Shown piece after piece: positions 42,306 to 51,826 of a stretch of 64,000 nt of DNA (position 1 is its first letter; each line of letters starts with the position of its first letter). The position numbers and the translations under genes are program-made. Source of the stretch: Prorocentrum cordatum (lineage: Eukaryota; Sar; Dinophyceae; Prorocentrales; Prorocentraceae). The notes beneath the pieces were generated by a model. That model searched no databases. It was given only the letters and a program-made list of their open reading frames with translations, and had not been told where the DNA came from. Location: assembly GCA_963575745.1 (NCBI GenBank), contig CAUYUJ010003429.1, positions 1-64,000 on the forward strand, in the 5' to 3' direction.

Positions 42306-44478
42306 ACGTTGAGCCTTTTATCTCATCCTTGATTGTCGGTTCTGGTTGTTGGGACTGGCTAGAGACGCCAGGCGAGTTTCCTCGCATACTAGGAAGACTG
42401 AAGAGCGCGTCTTTCTCTTCCTGGGTCATGGCTACCAGTCCCCTTGGAACCGGGGTAGGCTTTTCTTCTTCTTTCGGATCCAAGTGGCCCAAGATCCCGA
42501 GACGACGATTCACTTCCGCGATCTCGTCCTGCGTCATCGGGATAAATGGCGGATGGCCCTCTTTAGGAGGGGTTTTGCCCCTGTTGGGGCTCAGGCCTTC
42601 GTTGTTGCCAACGGGGCATCCTGGCCTGTGATTCTGGAACGGCTGGGAACAAGGTCCGCATGCTGCGTGAGGCCTATACTGCTTGCGCGCCGCGATAATA
42701 TCTCGCAACTGAGTCCGCACTTCTTGAATTTCAGGGCGGCGGATGTTTGTTGCAAGCTGATAGCCTCCGCGGATGGGCTTGCCATCACTGTCCCTATAGG
42801 CAGGGTTGCCCTGGCCGAAGGCCGAGTGTTCCCCTTTTCGGCGTCTTGGGTCGTTGTACGGAAGTAGCTGGCCACCTCTCCTGAGAGCGTGTTCTTTTGG
42901 GCCAGCCTGTCTCCACTCACGAGGAAGTCGAGCCTGTGGATGTGGCTCTTCTCTGACGCGCGTATGGGAACGAGATCTTCTGGAGTTCTCATCAGAGGAA
43001 GCTGCCGATGCAGCAGGAGCGGCACCCGGTGGAGGTGCCTGAGAGGGCTCCTGTGCGATCCCAGATGGATCATCCGATGGAGGCGGGTCTCCCTGCTGTG
43101 TAGAGCTCGGCGCAAGTGGCGCTTGTGCCGATGGTGATGATGATTCAGACTCATCAGGGTCGAAATCCACCTCTTCCTCACCATTCACGTCCATCATGAG
43201 GATGGTGACATCATCCTCATCTAACCCGCAGCCATCGCCATCTACTTCTTCTGATGTCGAACAACCAATGATGATGGCCATTGGCGTATCTGGTACAGGC
43301 AGGTTTCCCTGCATAGCCGGCGTCTGGGTGTCGCTCGGCTGTCCCGGAGTAGGAGGCACGGTTGTCGGCTCAGGCTCGTCGCCGAGCATAGGCTGCCCAG
43401 CAATGTTACGCATGGCCGTATGGTTTGGCCTCATTCCCACCGCCTGGAGACCCCATCCTGGCGGAGGAAGATCATGACCGCGCATAGCCATCGCCATTTC
43501 CAGAGCACGACGCCATCTACCACGGGAATATATCAAGTGTCTCTGCACTTCCTGAGGATACACGCTGTCAATCAGAGTCAGAGCTGCCAAAATTAGCTCT
43601 GAACTACCGCAAGCATCATTATCCTGTTCTGTCATGATGCCAGCTTCGATGTGTTCTTGACTCTCAGGATAACCAATTGTAAGTATCTCATGCATCCTCA
43701 TGAGGGTCTGCAAAAGGGTACGTGGTCCATATTCGCCTGGAGCAAGCGAACCAGGAGGTATGAACGGAATATCTGGTTCGCCTGCAATGAAGGCCTGAAC
43801 AAATGCCTGAGACTCCATTTCAATTAAGTCTTCAGTGGTCTGGGGATATTCTCCCATCAAAGAAGGCCTGTTTCCAGGCGGGATTTCGGGCGGAGGTTCG
43901 AGGTTCCGTTGAACCTCGGAAGGCGAAGCCTCTATAGTGGTGTCCTCGTCGTCGCTCTCGTAGGCCATGATGTTGCCTGGGTTCCCGAACATCCAGTCGA
44001 AGAAAGAAAGAGGCTCGTTTCCAAGCGTACCGTGTTCCACGGGAGTGAGTTCGTTACTGCCCGTGACGAACCGGCGGACGTACTCGAGGTAGTACGCGTA
44101 CAATCCATGACCATACCCCTCGAGCTCGTCGATGTCGTCCACGCCAACAACCCAAGTGAAAAATATCTGTTCCATAGCCTCAGAGTCCTGGAGGCTCAGA
44201 TATTCAATGGATGGTGCACTTGAGCCAAAATGGACTTCGGACGACATGCCCTTTCCATTTCCCTTCGCTGGACAATCTCGCACGAGATGATCGGAACTAC
44301 CACATTCATGGCATTTGAGAACCTGGCCGTCTCTACCTCGCGGGTTTCCCCGCCTACCTTTACCTTTACCTGAGGTCTCTCTACGGCCTTTACCGCGGCC
44401 TTTTCCCCCAAAGAATATCTCATCATGTTGTTCATCTGAGAGCCTCTGGAGAAATGCCGCGATACCTCGCCCGTTCAA
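42292..44478 (-). pseudogene. Copia-type element: gag-like region with zinc knuckle
   Basis: Minus strand, 728 codons open. A basic Gly/Lys/Arg-rich stretch (GKGRGKGRR) is followed by the CCHC knuckle CHECGSSDHLVRDC (about 44315-44274), which binds RNA in gag proteins of copia elements. The remainder is acidic, Pro-rich and helical, of unknown role, ending in TIKDEIKGSTCGGG. The capsid-like N-terminal part of gag is missing. Just upstream on the sense strand, CATGTCCCTCCTAAG followed by GCAAGCGTGG reads as a possible 3' splice site, after which basic codons (KRGRRRLNGRG) run into this frame, so earlier exons could lie beyond the satellite at 44.5-45.5 kb; alternatively the element is truncated there. 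Confidence 0.78.
44219..44240 (-). other. SL-like 22-nt match inside the gag-like frame
   Basis: On the minus strand, CCGAAG-T-CCATTTTGGCTCAAG: the last 15 nt equal the 3' part of the dinoflagellate spliced leader and the first six differ by one base, with one inserted T. It is translated in frame (SEVHFGSSAP). It could be a relict SL or coincidence. Confidence 0.4.
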
Positions 44479-44559
44479 CCTCCGACGACCACGCTTGCCT
44501 TAGGAGGGACATGAGAGCTTTAAGGGCTGTTCTTCTGGGCCCCCCCTGCACGCGGGGAT

Positions 44560-45480
44560 TCTGTGAAACCAAACGCACAAACTCCCGCTGCTGCTGTTTG
44601 TAAACGCTGTAATAGCTGTTTGCAAACGCTGGAGTAGCTGTTTACAAACAGCCTAATGACTGGATTTGCTGTTTGCAAAGGCTGTAGTAGCTGTTTGCAA
44701 ACGCTGTAGTAGCTGCGTGTGCTGTTTGCAAACGCTGTTGTAGCTGTTTGCAAACGCTGTAGTACGTGCATATGCTGTTTCCAAACGCTGTAGTAGCTGT
44801 TTCCAAACGCTGTATCTGCCGTTTGCAAACGCTGTAGTAGCTGTTTGCAAACGGCCCAGTAGCTGGATTTGCTGTTTGCAAACGCTGTAGTAACTGTTTG
44901 CAAGCGCTGTAATCGCTTCGTTTGCCGTTTATAAACGCTGTTGCATCTGTTTGCAAGCGCCATATTACGTGTATCCGCTGTTTGCAAACGCTGTGCTAGC
45001 TGTTTGGAAACGCTGTAATTGGTGTAGCTGCTGTTTGCAAGCGCTGTATTAGCTGTTTTAACTGTTTGCGAAGGATATTGTAGCTGCGTTTGCTGTTTGC
45101 AAACGCTGTTGTAGCTGTTTGCAAACGCACCAGTGGCTGTGTCTGCGGCTTCCAATCGCTGGAATACCTGCTTACAAATGCTGCAAGAAGTGTGTTTGCC
45201 CCAATCGGTTGAACAATTGTTTGCAAAAGCCGCAGCACATACAGTTTCCCTGTGCGAAGGCTGTGGTAGCTGTTTGCAAACGCAGCAGTTGGTGTATATG
45301 CTGCATGCTGTGTCCAAACGCTGTGGTAGCTGTTTGCCAACGAAATAGTAACAGCATTCGCCCTTGCAAACACTGTAAAAAGCTGTTGCCGAACGCTGTA
45401 ACAGCTATTTACGAACGCTGTAGAAGCTGTATTAGCTGTGAACCAAAGCTGTAGAAGCTGTTTACTAACTGAACCAAACG
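44560..45480. repeat. 22/31-bp satellite with GTTTGCAAAC palindrome
   Basis: GCTGTTTGCAAACGCTGTAG recurs at spacings of 22 and 31 bp (44671, 44693, 44724, 44746, 44777, 44799, 44821, 44843, 44874), so a 53-bp higher-order unit is present in part. The core GTTTGCAAAC is a perfect 10-bp palindrome. Copies decay after about 45130 and traces extend to about 45970. Frames open on the minus strand are translations of the satellite. Confidence 0.88.
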
Positions 45481-46604
45481 ATGTATCATATGTTTACAAG
45501 CGCGAACAACGCTGGGCTATTTGTGTTTGCCAGGGCTGCAGTAGTAGTACCATTTGCACACCAACGAGAAACAGCTGCGGATATTGTGCTTGAGCTGGCT
45601 GTGGTACCTGCGTTGGCGCTCTACGAACGCGGTGATACGGAAGGAAACTGTGCCTGCAAAGGCTGTCACGGGCAGCTGTCAACGTGGAGCTAAAGGCAAC
45701 ATCTGCTGACGCTGTATTAGCTTGCTGTCTACAATTGCAGAAACAAGCTGGGGAACTGGTGGGTGCAATCGGTGATAGGTGTAATAGCCATTACAAATGC
45801 AGAAATACTTGCGTACATTGTGCTTGCAAAAAACTGTAATACATGTTATCACTGTTTGCAAGCGAGGGACATTACGGAAATTGTGTTTGCACAGGCTACA
45901 GTGGCCGCGCTGGATGATTACACCTTCAACCTTCAATTGTAGTTGTGATATTGTTGCTTGCAAAGGCTGTAGATGTGGAACTTGTGTTCACTACTTATTG
46001 TGACTTGTTACCGCGTCGCTGAAGTATTGCTTCCGAGGGATCACGGCTGCGCTAGCTGCTGGCACTTACACTTCCCAACTCTCAAACTCTGTAGTAGCTC
46101 ACCTTCTTCACTCCCCCTCCTCCTCCTCCCCCTCCTCCTCCTCCTCCTCCTCCCTCCTCCTCTCCTCTTCCTCCCTCCTCCTCCGCCTCCTCCTCCTCCT
46201 CCTCCTCCTCCTCCTCCTCCTGCTCCTCCCTCCTCCCTCCTTCCTCCCTCCTCCCTGCTCCCTCCTCCCTGCTCCCTGCTCCCTCCTCCCTCCTGCCTCC
46301 TCCTCCTCCTCGACTCCTCCCCCTCGTCCTCCTGGCACTGGGGATCTCGATCATCCTTCCTTTCGCCGATCTTGTCCACTCGCCGCCGGCCATCTGGCTC
46401 GACTGCGTGTGGGGGCGGCCGCTGATGCCCCTTCCCCGTCCTAACCTTGCCACCTTTTCTATCCTCTTCCCTCTTGCCTGAACTCTGGACCTCTCCGTGG
46501 CTCCGCCCTTTTCAATCCTATTGCGTCCAGCCGTGGCGGCACAGGACGGGCCTTGTTCGGTCCCGTCGTCGGCGGGGCTCAGCCTTGGTCTCTGCGCTCG
46601 CTCG
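45481..46604. other. Decayed satellite and TCC tract, no gene
   Basis: Up to 45970 isolated GTTTGCAA and GCTGTAG phrases remain. A TCC/CTCC tract fills 46112-46325. 46330-46604 is ordinary sequence. Confidence 0.55.
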
Positions 46605-46935
46605 ACTTAATGCCGCCTGCATGCGTCCCCGCCACTGGTGTCGGCACACCCCTCACACGCTTCGTGGCCCCATAGGGAGCTCCAACCAAGGCCCACATGG
46701 TTCCGCCCGCATGCGTCCCCGCCGATGATGTTGGCACACCCCTCACATGTCACACGCTTCGTGGCCTCATAGGGAGCCCCACCGAAAGCCCCAATGGTGC
46801 CGTCCGCATGCGTCCCCGCCACCAATTTCGGCACTCCCTCGCACGTTCCGTGGCCCCATCAGTGGTTCGGTCCGCATGCGCCCCCGCCGCTCAACTTGAC
46901 AAGCCCCTCGCACGTTCTGTGTCCCCATAGAGAGC
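46605..46935 (-). repeat. 90-bp satellite, inverted block of about 3.7 units
   Basis: The reverse complement carries the same phrases as 535-2876: GCATGCGTCCCCGCC, GGCACACCCCTCACACG, CTTCGTGGCC and CATAGGGAGCTCC. Units are more diverged than the best ones of the first array. The two loci lie 44 kb apart in opposite orientation. Confidence 0.85.
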
Positions 46936-47009
46936 TCGTTCTCCTCCTCATTTTCTTCCTTCAGCTCCATCCTCCCCCTCGGCGCCCGTGGTGGGGGGCC
47001 CATGGTGCC

Positions 47010-47399
47010 ATGCCCACCCGGGAACGCCGGGTGAGGCAGGAGGAAGCCGCGGAGGCGGCGCTTGGCGCCGCTCCGCCAACCCGGAGGGCGGCGGCGGCAG
47101 CGCTGGCGCGCGAGGCGCGCCAGCAGCGCGCCCGTGGGAGGCAAGATGAGACGCTGGGAGAGTCGCGCGATGCGAGGTCTCTGGGGCGTCTCTGTCTGGA
47201 GTCTGGACCTTCTCGTCGCCAGGGCTGGACGCAGCTCGAAAAATTGGCCAAGATGGACCCCTGGCCCATCCAGTCGGAACCGATGCCTGTGACACGTGAC
47301 CAAGCGGGCGCACTAGGATCACCCTCCTTGTGCCCTGTGCCCCCCTTGTTCGATTGTTTGGGTCCAGGGCTGGGGGGATGGAGGGGCCGCGGCCACTGA
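47010..47399 (+). CDS. Possible Ala/Arg-rich exon or small gene
   Basis: From ATG at 47010 a 130-codon frame gives an Arg/Glu/Ala-rich helical N terminus (RERRVRQEEAAEAALG) and then a more ordinary stretch, GWTQLEKLAKMDPWPIQSEP. The first half could come from GC-rich composition. The second looks protein-like. It might be a first exon of the gene that continues at 47.7 kb, but no splice evidence ties them. No family recognised. Confidence 0.3.
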   Translation: MPTRERRVRQEEAAEAALGAAPPTRRAAAAALAREARQQRARGRQDETLGESRDARSLGRLCLESGPSRRQGWTQLEKLAKMDPWPIQSEPMPVTRDQAGALGSPSLCPVPPLFDCLGPGLGGWRGRGH

Positions 47400-47424
47400 A
47401 GCCCAGGCCTCCTTGGTGCCTTGT

Positions 47425-47705
47425 GCACTATGTTATCGTACTTTTACCCACCATTACCCATCATATCTTCAACCCTAGCCTAACCCCATAACCCCATGTA
47501 CCTTAACCGTACCCCATTTACCCTTCTCCCCTACCACCTACCAATTACTTCACCTTTTCACGCCTGAGGCTTAACCCTTTACCGGAATTACCCTTTACCT
47601 TTTTAACCCTGTATCCCTTACCCTTTTCATGTTGCCCTGTACGGTTTACCGTTTACCGGTTTACCTGTTACCCTCTGTAATGCCCTGTATTCCTTTTTAC
47701 TTACC
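47425..47705. repeat. Degenerate TTACCC-type repeats
   Basis: TTACCC, TTTACCC, TTTACC and TAACCC follow one another irregularly. They resemble a decayed TTTAGGG-type telomeric array in reverse, but no run of exact heptamers exists. Confidence 0.45.
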
Positions 47706-47748
47706 CTGAACCCATGAGATCACACATCGCACGACTCCCCCTGGCCAG

Positions 47749-48090
47749 CGCGCAAAGCGCGACCGCGCCCTCCCGGAATGTCCGCCCAACGATGTTCCTC
47801 TGGAGTGGCAGGCTTTCTTCACCAGAAAGGGCTGGGACACGACATGTGGGCTGACTCCGAATATTGTTCAAAAGGCGGTGTTCGACAGAGAGAAGGTTTC
47901 TTTGGACAGACGGATCCTGAAAAGAGTGCAACTTGCTTGCTTGTGGCGTCTTGGGGTGATCAGAAAAAATAGGTGTCGTAGTCTTCTACCGGGGCTGGAA
48001 GATGGGCGCCAAGCATTGCCAGTAGCGTCAATGCTGTTGAAGTGGGACGAAACCCAGCAATGCGTGCGAGTGACAGGCGCCAGACCGCGT
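47749..48090 (+). CDS. Transposase-like gene, exon A (N-terminal)
   Basis: A plus-strand frame gives NDVPLEWQAFFTRKGWDTT, VQKAVFDREKVSLDRRILKR and ASMLLKWDETQQCVRV. This looks like true protein (mixed composition, alternating charged and hydrophobic residues), unlike the surroundings. The frame opens after a TGA at about 47706 without an ATG, so it is probably entered through a 3' splice site such as the one at 47747-47748. A donor GTGAGG lies at about 48090; beyond it the frame runs into TATA/CACA low complexity. Assignment to the same gene as exon B rests on strand, spacing and style. Confidence 0.5.
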
Positions 48091-48099
48091 GAGGATTTG

Positions 48100-48579
48100 G
48101 ACTTCGAGGACAGACGGGCCCGGAAACATGGGCACGTAGAACACTGTAACACACGCACACGATATACATATACACGTGTTTATACGCACGTACGTGTGCA
48201 TATATATATATATATATACATATATGTACAAGCATAAAAAAGAAAGAGGAGAGAGAAAGAGAGAGAGAGAGACGGTATACCTAGAAAACAAAACAAAACA
48301 ATACTAAGCGAGATAGAGAGAGGGGGGGAGAGTGGATCTATATATATATATACACATACCGAGAGAGGGGGAGAGGAGAGAGAGAGATGGAGATAAAACA
48401 AACAAAGAAGGCAAGACAGACAAAGAGAGAGAGAGAGAGAGAGCTCAGGAGGGGGGAGGAGGAGGAGGAGGAGGAGGAGGAGGAGGAGGAGGTGAGGAGG
48501 AGGAGGATTACGAGGAGAAAAGGATATGATGTGGGGCAAGATATGAGGAGAGGGAGAGGAGATACCAGGATACCCGCAG
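48100..48579. other. Low-complexity stretch, probable intron
   Basis: CACA/TATATA at 48140-48230, GAGA runs at 48240-48445 and GGA at 48455-48510. It ends in GGATACCCGCAG at 48579, a plausible 3' splice site. Confidence 0.6.
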
Positions 48580-49968
48580 GACGACGACCCGTTTGATGCT
48601 TATCTTCTTGACCACATGACGACGCCACCGACGCTGGCGCTGACAGTTCCGGTCATGGTCGCCGCCTGTTCTGCGGGCGTGGGGGGCGCTCAGATCCCCT
48701 GGCCCCTGGCGCCCGCGATGCTAGAGAGAACCACAGCTGAATGTTTGTGGTCTGCATTTGAACACATGTCGACGCCCTGGGGGCCCTGGCATGATGGTGG
48801 GATCCCCTCTATAGGAGCAGTTTCGTGGTTCATTATTGTGCTCGGGTGCGATGGGGCGACATCGAACATTAGATTTTATGCCCAACTCGCTGAGAAGTGC
48901 AGAGAGGTTCGGAGCCAAGTCCTCGTCCATTGTGCTGTCTGCAGGATACACATTCTGCATCGGTCAGTGATCCCAGCCCTGAGCATGTGCAACGTCGCAA
49001 ATGATTTGTACAGAGCCGCCCACGTGCTCAGAGATGCCAGATATTTTCTTGGGTTGGTCAACGAATGCCAAGCAGTTATTAAACGTCGCCTGATTGTTGT
49101 GCACAATAAGGAGCAGGACCCGGCGCATTACAAAATTGCTAAGTATTTGCTGCACCTCACATTAGGAATGGGCCTCCCAAGCCACCTCATCCCGGAGAAG
49201 GTTCGCGCTGACATTGAATGTTTCTTGCAAGTTTTTGTTGGCGACTACACGTCGCCGGTGCAGTTTGAATACAGATGTTTCAAAGTGGGCTGCGCTGGAG
49301 GAGACGCCTGCAAAGAGCAGGCTAAAAAGGTTGCGTCGGCGCTCATTACAAAAATGATGTTCAATCGGCGCCCAATAATTCCAGCCATGAGCAGATGGTG
49401 GAAGATGGCTCCGCTGTTGCGTTATGTTCTCCTAGGCGTGGGGTTTCATAATATTTGGTGTTCGGCTGCGCCTAGTTCTTGCAGCGGCGGCGGCAACGAT
49501 GCTCTGATGGAAATCATGGAGGGTAATCTTGCTGCACTTGGCGGTGTCCAGTCCGAAACAGATGCATGGCATGAAGTGAACAATTGGCGGGTGAACAAAA
49601 CATTTGCGTTCCTCAAGCGCTTGGACACTGTATGTAACCTCATCATTATTTTGACATCGCTGTTGCCAGCCAACCGAGTGATGGCGTGGCTAATGCATCA
49701 CGAAGCTCATGGCCCTCGCAAGGATGGGCGAGGTGCAAGGTCAGATGGTCTCTGCGATTTCCGTTCAGACGATTGCTACGACGACGGCGTGGGCGACGGC
49801 AGCGACAGTGAGGCCGCAGCCATGGCCAAGAGACCGCATAGAGAGGTAGTGTTGCAGTTTGTCAGCCTTGGTGCGCCCCCGCCTTGTCGATCGCCCCTGA
49901 CAAGCGCCTCATCCTTGGGCTGCGACATCCTTGGTCTGGCAAGGTCGACAACTGGCGATGATTATTGA
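48580..49968 (+). CDS. Transposase-like gene, exon B
   Basis: About 462 codons starting after CCCGCAG with GACGACGACCCG (DDDPFDAYLLDH). The protein has VLGCDGATSNIRFY, then HCAVCRIHILHRSVIPAL, and later FKVGCAGGDACKEQAKKVAS, PAMSRWWKMAPLLRYVLLG and NNWRVNKTFAFLKRLDTV. The order D-G-A-x-S-N, C-x-x-H-x-x-H and RW resembles the RNase H-like catalytic domain of hAT-type transposases; it also matches the style of a large multicopy protein family of dinoflagellates with no assigned function. It acts, if at all, in the nucleus. The C terminus from about codon 370 is acidic/Gly-rich. A donor may lie at about 49940 (CAAG/GTCGAC). No stop interrupts the frame, so this exon may be functional. Confidence 0.65.
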   Translation, partial: DDDPFDAYLLDHMTTPPTLALTVPVMVAACSAGVGGAQIPWPLAPAMLERTTAECLWSAFEHMSTPWGPWHDGGIPSIGAVSWFIIVLGCDGATSNIRFYAQLAEKCREVRSQVLVHCAVCRIHILHRSVIPALSMCNVANDLYRAAHVLRDARYFLGLVNECQAVIKRRLIVVHNKEQDPAHYKIAKYLLHLTLGMGLPSHLIPEKVRADIECFLQVFVGDYTSPVQFEYRCFKVGCAGGDACKEQAKKVASALITKMMFNRRPIIPAMSRWWKMAPLLRYVLLGVGFHNIWCSAAPSSCSGGGNDALMEIMEGNLAALGGVQSETDAWHEVNNWRVNKTFAFLKRLDTVCNLIIILTSLLPANRVMAWLMHHEAHGPRKDGRGARSDGLCDFRSDDCYDDGVGDGSDSEAAAMAKRPHREVVLQFVSLGAPPPCRSPLTSASSLGCDILGLARSTTGDDY

Positions 49969-49989
49969 ATCGCTTCGCTCATTCCGCCG

Positions 49990-50620
49990 GCCCGTGGGGA
50001 CCTCTTGGGGGCCTCTTGGGGGCCTCTTGGGGGCCTCTTAGAGCCTCTTGGGGGCCTGTTGGGGGCGTCTTGGGGGCCTCCTGAGGGCTCTTGGGGGCCT
50101 CTTGGGGCCTCTTAGGGGCCTCTTGGGACTTCCTGGAGGCCTCTGAGGACCGAGAGCTCGAAATGTTGTTTCGTGCTCCCCCTCTGGGGCCGCTCTTGGG
50201 GCGCTCTAGGGGCCCTCTTGGGCCGTCTTGGAGGCCTCTTGGGCCGTTTTGGGGCCCTCTTGGGCCGTCGTGGGGCCCTCTTGGGGGCCTCTTGGGCCCT
50301 CTTGGGGCGATCTTGGGGGCCTCTTGGGCCGTCTTGGGGCGTCGGGAAGCCGAAAAGGTGGAAACACCAAAACCTTTCCAAAACCTAATCGGAAAAGCAA
50401 TGATTTTTGTAGATTGGGGCCCTCTTGAGAGTGCTCTTGGAGGCCTCTTGGGGCGTCTGGGGGCCATCTTGGGCGTCTTGGAGCGATCTTGTGGCATCTT
50501 CGAGCCCTCTTGTATCATCTTGGGGGCCTCTTGGAGGCCTCTTGACCCTTCTTGGGGCTCTCTGGAGGGCCTCGAAGGCGGCGCCCAGACGGAAAACCAT
50601 CTCTGACCCGACCCTGCTGG
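49990..50620 (-). repeat. CCAAGA-GGCC repeat, inverted block in an intron
   Basis: CTTGGGGGCCTCTTGGGG phrases, the reverse complement of the 28-30 kb family. The reverse complement of 50330-50430 contains the same island (TTTTGGAAAGG, TTTTCGGCTTCCCGACG) as 28300 and 28850. It lies between exons B and C. Confidence 0.8.
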
Positions 50621-51826
50621 GGTACTTTTCCTTTGGGGACCTCCAGGGGCCGCCCCCCGCGCGCGAAGTAGAAATACTGTAAAGCAGTTGCCGGAGATCT
50701 TAGCACGCCTCTGGCCTGTTGGGCCGGCGAATTGGGAATGTTTGTGGGCGTACAACACCGGCTCGATAGGAAACATGCTGGATCGAATATGGGGGGCACT
50801 GCTACCAAGCCTAGCTGTCCTTCATTGCCAGGCGGGCAAAGGGGGGTTACAAATGTAGAAATTGAGTTCAAACAAACACATTGGGAAGAGTAGAGTCTAG
50901 AGGAGGAGGGAGGAGGGAGGGAGGAGGGAGAGGAGGGCGAGGGGCGAGGTGCGGAAAGAGGGCGGAACGTGACCCCCCTCCGTGATAATTCCACGCGGCT
51001 TCATACCCAGACCCGCCTTGCCCACCAGACCCAGACCAGGACCCTGACCCAGGCCCAGACCCCAAGCCCGCCAGATCTGGACCCAAACCTGGACCTGGAC
51101 CCTGGACCCGCCTCACCCCCCATGTTGGCACTCTCCTTACCTTCTTCCTCCCTGCCTCTTCCTCCCCCTTCCTGTTGGCTATCGCCGGGCTATCGCCCCT
51201 CGCCCCTCGCGCGAGGCGTCTCGCTCTGACTCTCGTGTTCCACAAAGAAAGCGCGAAGCACGAAGGTTCCCCTGCGCCGTCTGGCAGTTCAGTAAAGCAG
51301 TAAACATTACGGATAGATACGGGCAGAGTGGTCTAGAGTCCAAAATCGCCGACACTTCTCTGGAGTTCGGTATGTTCTGACGGCCCAAAAAGAACCAAAC
51401 GATTTTCTGGCCCCTTCACATGTAGTTGTCGCCTAATTCGCAACGCCACCAACAAAACAGTAACCATCTTCCTCCTCGTCCGCCTTCCTCCTCTCCTCTA
51501 AGTCCTCTAAGCCTAGTAGCCCCTAGCCTCCTTGGTGGCGATTAGCCTGATTGGGGGTAATGGGGACTGGACCCCTGGAGTGATTGGGCATCGCGGGGCA
51601 TGGAGAGGCACGTTGCTTGTATTCCAGCGTCGCGACAGCACGTCGCATTAGCATGGACGCGATGGGGCAATGCGATATCCCTCACCCTGGGGGCCTTCGG
51701 GGCGCGAAGATAGTCGCGCCTCGCGCGTCGCCCTCTGGGACTTTCCTGGCTCAGAGCCACGGGCCACCCTTCTCCGAGGTGGCCTCGTGAGGGCGCGAAG
51801 ATGTCCGCGCGCCGCATTTTGTGGCG
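50621..51826. other. Probable intron sequence
   Basis: GGA tract at 50895-50945; a GACCCAGACCC-type hexamer-like repeat at 51005-51110; otherwise no feature. A BC-type splice pair could not be fixed. Confidence 0.45.

Larger units (their letters stand above)
30639..44353 (-). repeat. 32 dispersed 14-nt hairpins with GNRA-type loops
   Basis: Sense-strand form GC-NN-G, a GNRA tetraloop, C-N'N'-GC. Starts (each 14 nt): 30639, 30817, 31423, 32210, 32848, 33109, 33518, 34842, 35353, 36449, 36707, 37765, 37854, 38387, 38420, 38909, 38990, 39482, 39892, 40070, 40310, 40571, 41107, 41714, 41795, 42372, 43083, 43299, 43374, 43866, 44013, 44340. Ten different NN pairs occur and pair correctly in 30 copies; 44013 has a G-U and 43083 one mismatch. 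The sense loop is GAAA in 24, GAGA in 3, GCAA in 2, GTAA, GCGA and GATA once each. They lie in all three codon phases (for example RGNAP at 35353, AGKPA at 33518, GEETR at 32210) and in non-coding sequence. None was found elsewhere in the window. Confidence 0.92.

Noticed and set aside
32210-43879. RGNPP/QGNLP/LGNEP repeats as a protein motif
   Set aside because: Several hairpins are read in other phases (AGKPA, GEETR, AGRPA) and two lie outside coding sequence, so the peptide is a by-product of the RNA hairpin.
45238-45252. ACAGTTTCCCTGT as another 14-nt hairpin
   Set aside because: The loop would be five bases and the GC ends are missing; it fits satellite drift.
44520-45317. 265-codon minus-strand frame with repeated TTAFANSYYSVCKQ
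   Set aside because: It is the 22/31-bp satellite in translation; two other frames are open in the same way.
44560-45480. CRISPR-like array
   Set aside because: Spacing alternates between 22 and 31 bp, and the intervals are copies of each other rather than unique spacers.
30210-46000. Search for paired LTRs around the copia-type element
   Set aside because: No direct repeat longer than about 20 nt was found between the 30.2-30.9 kb and 44.5-46 kb flanks; the 5' side is satellite. LTRs are therefore not annotated.
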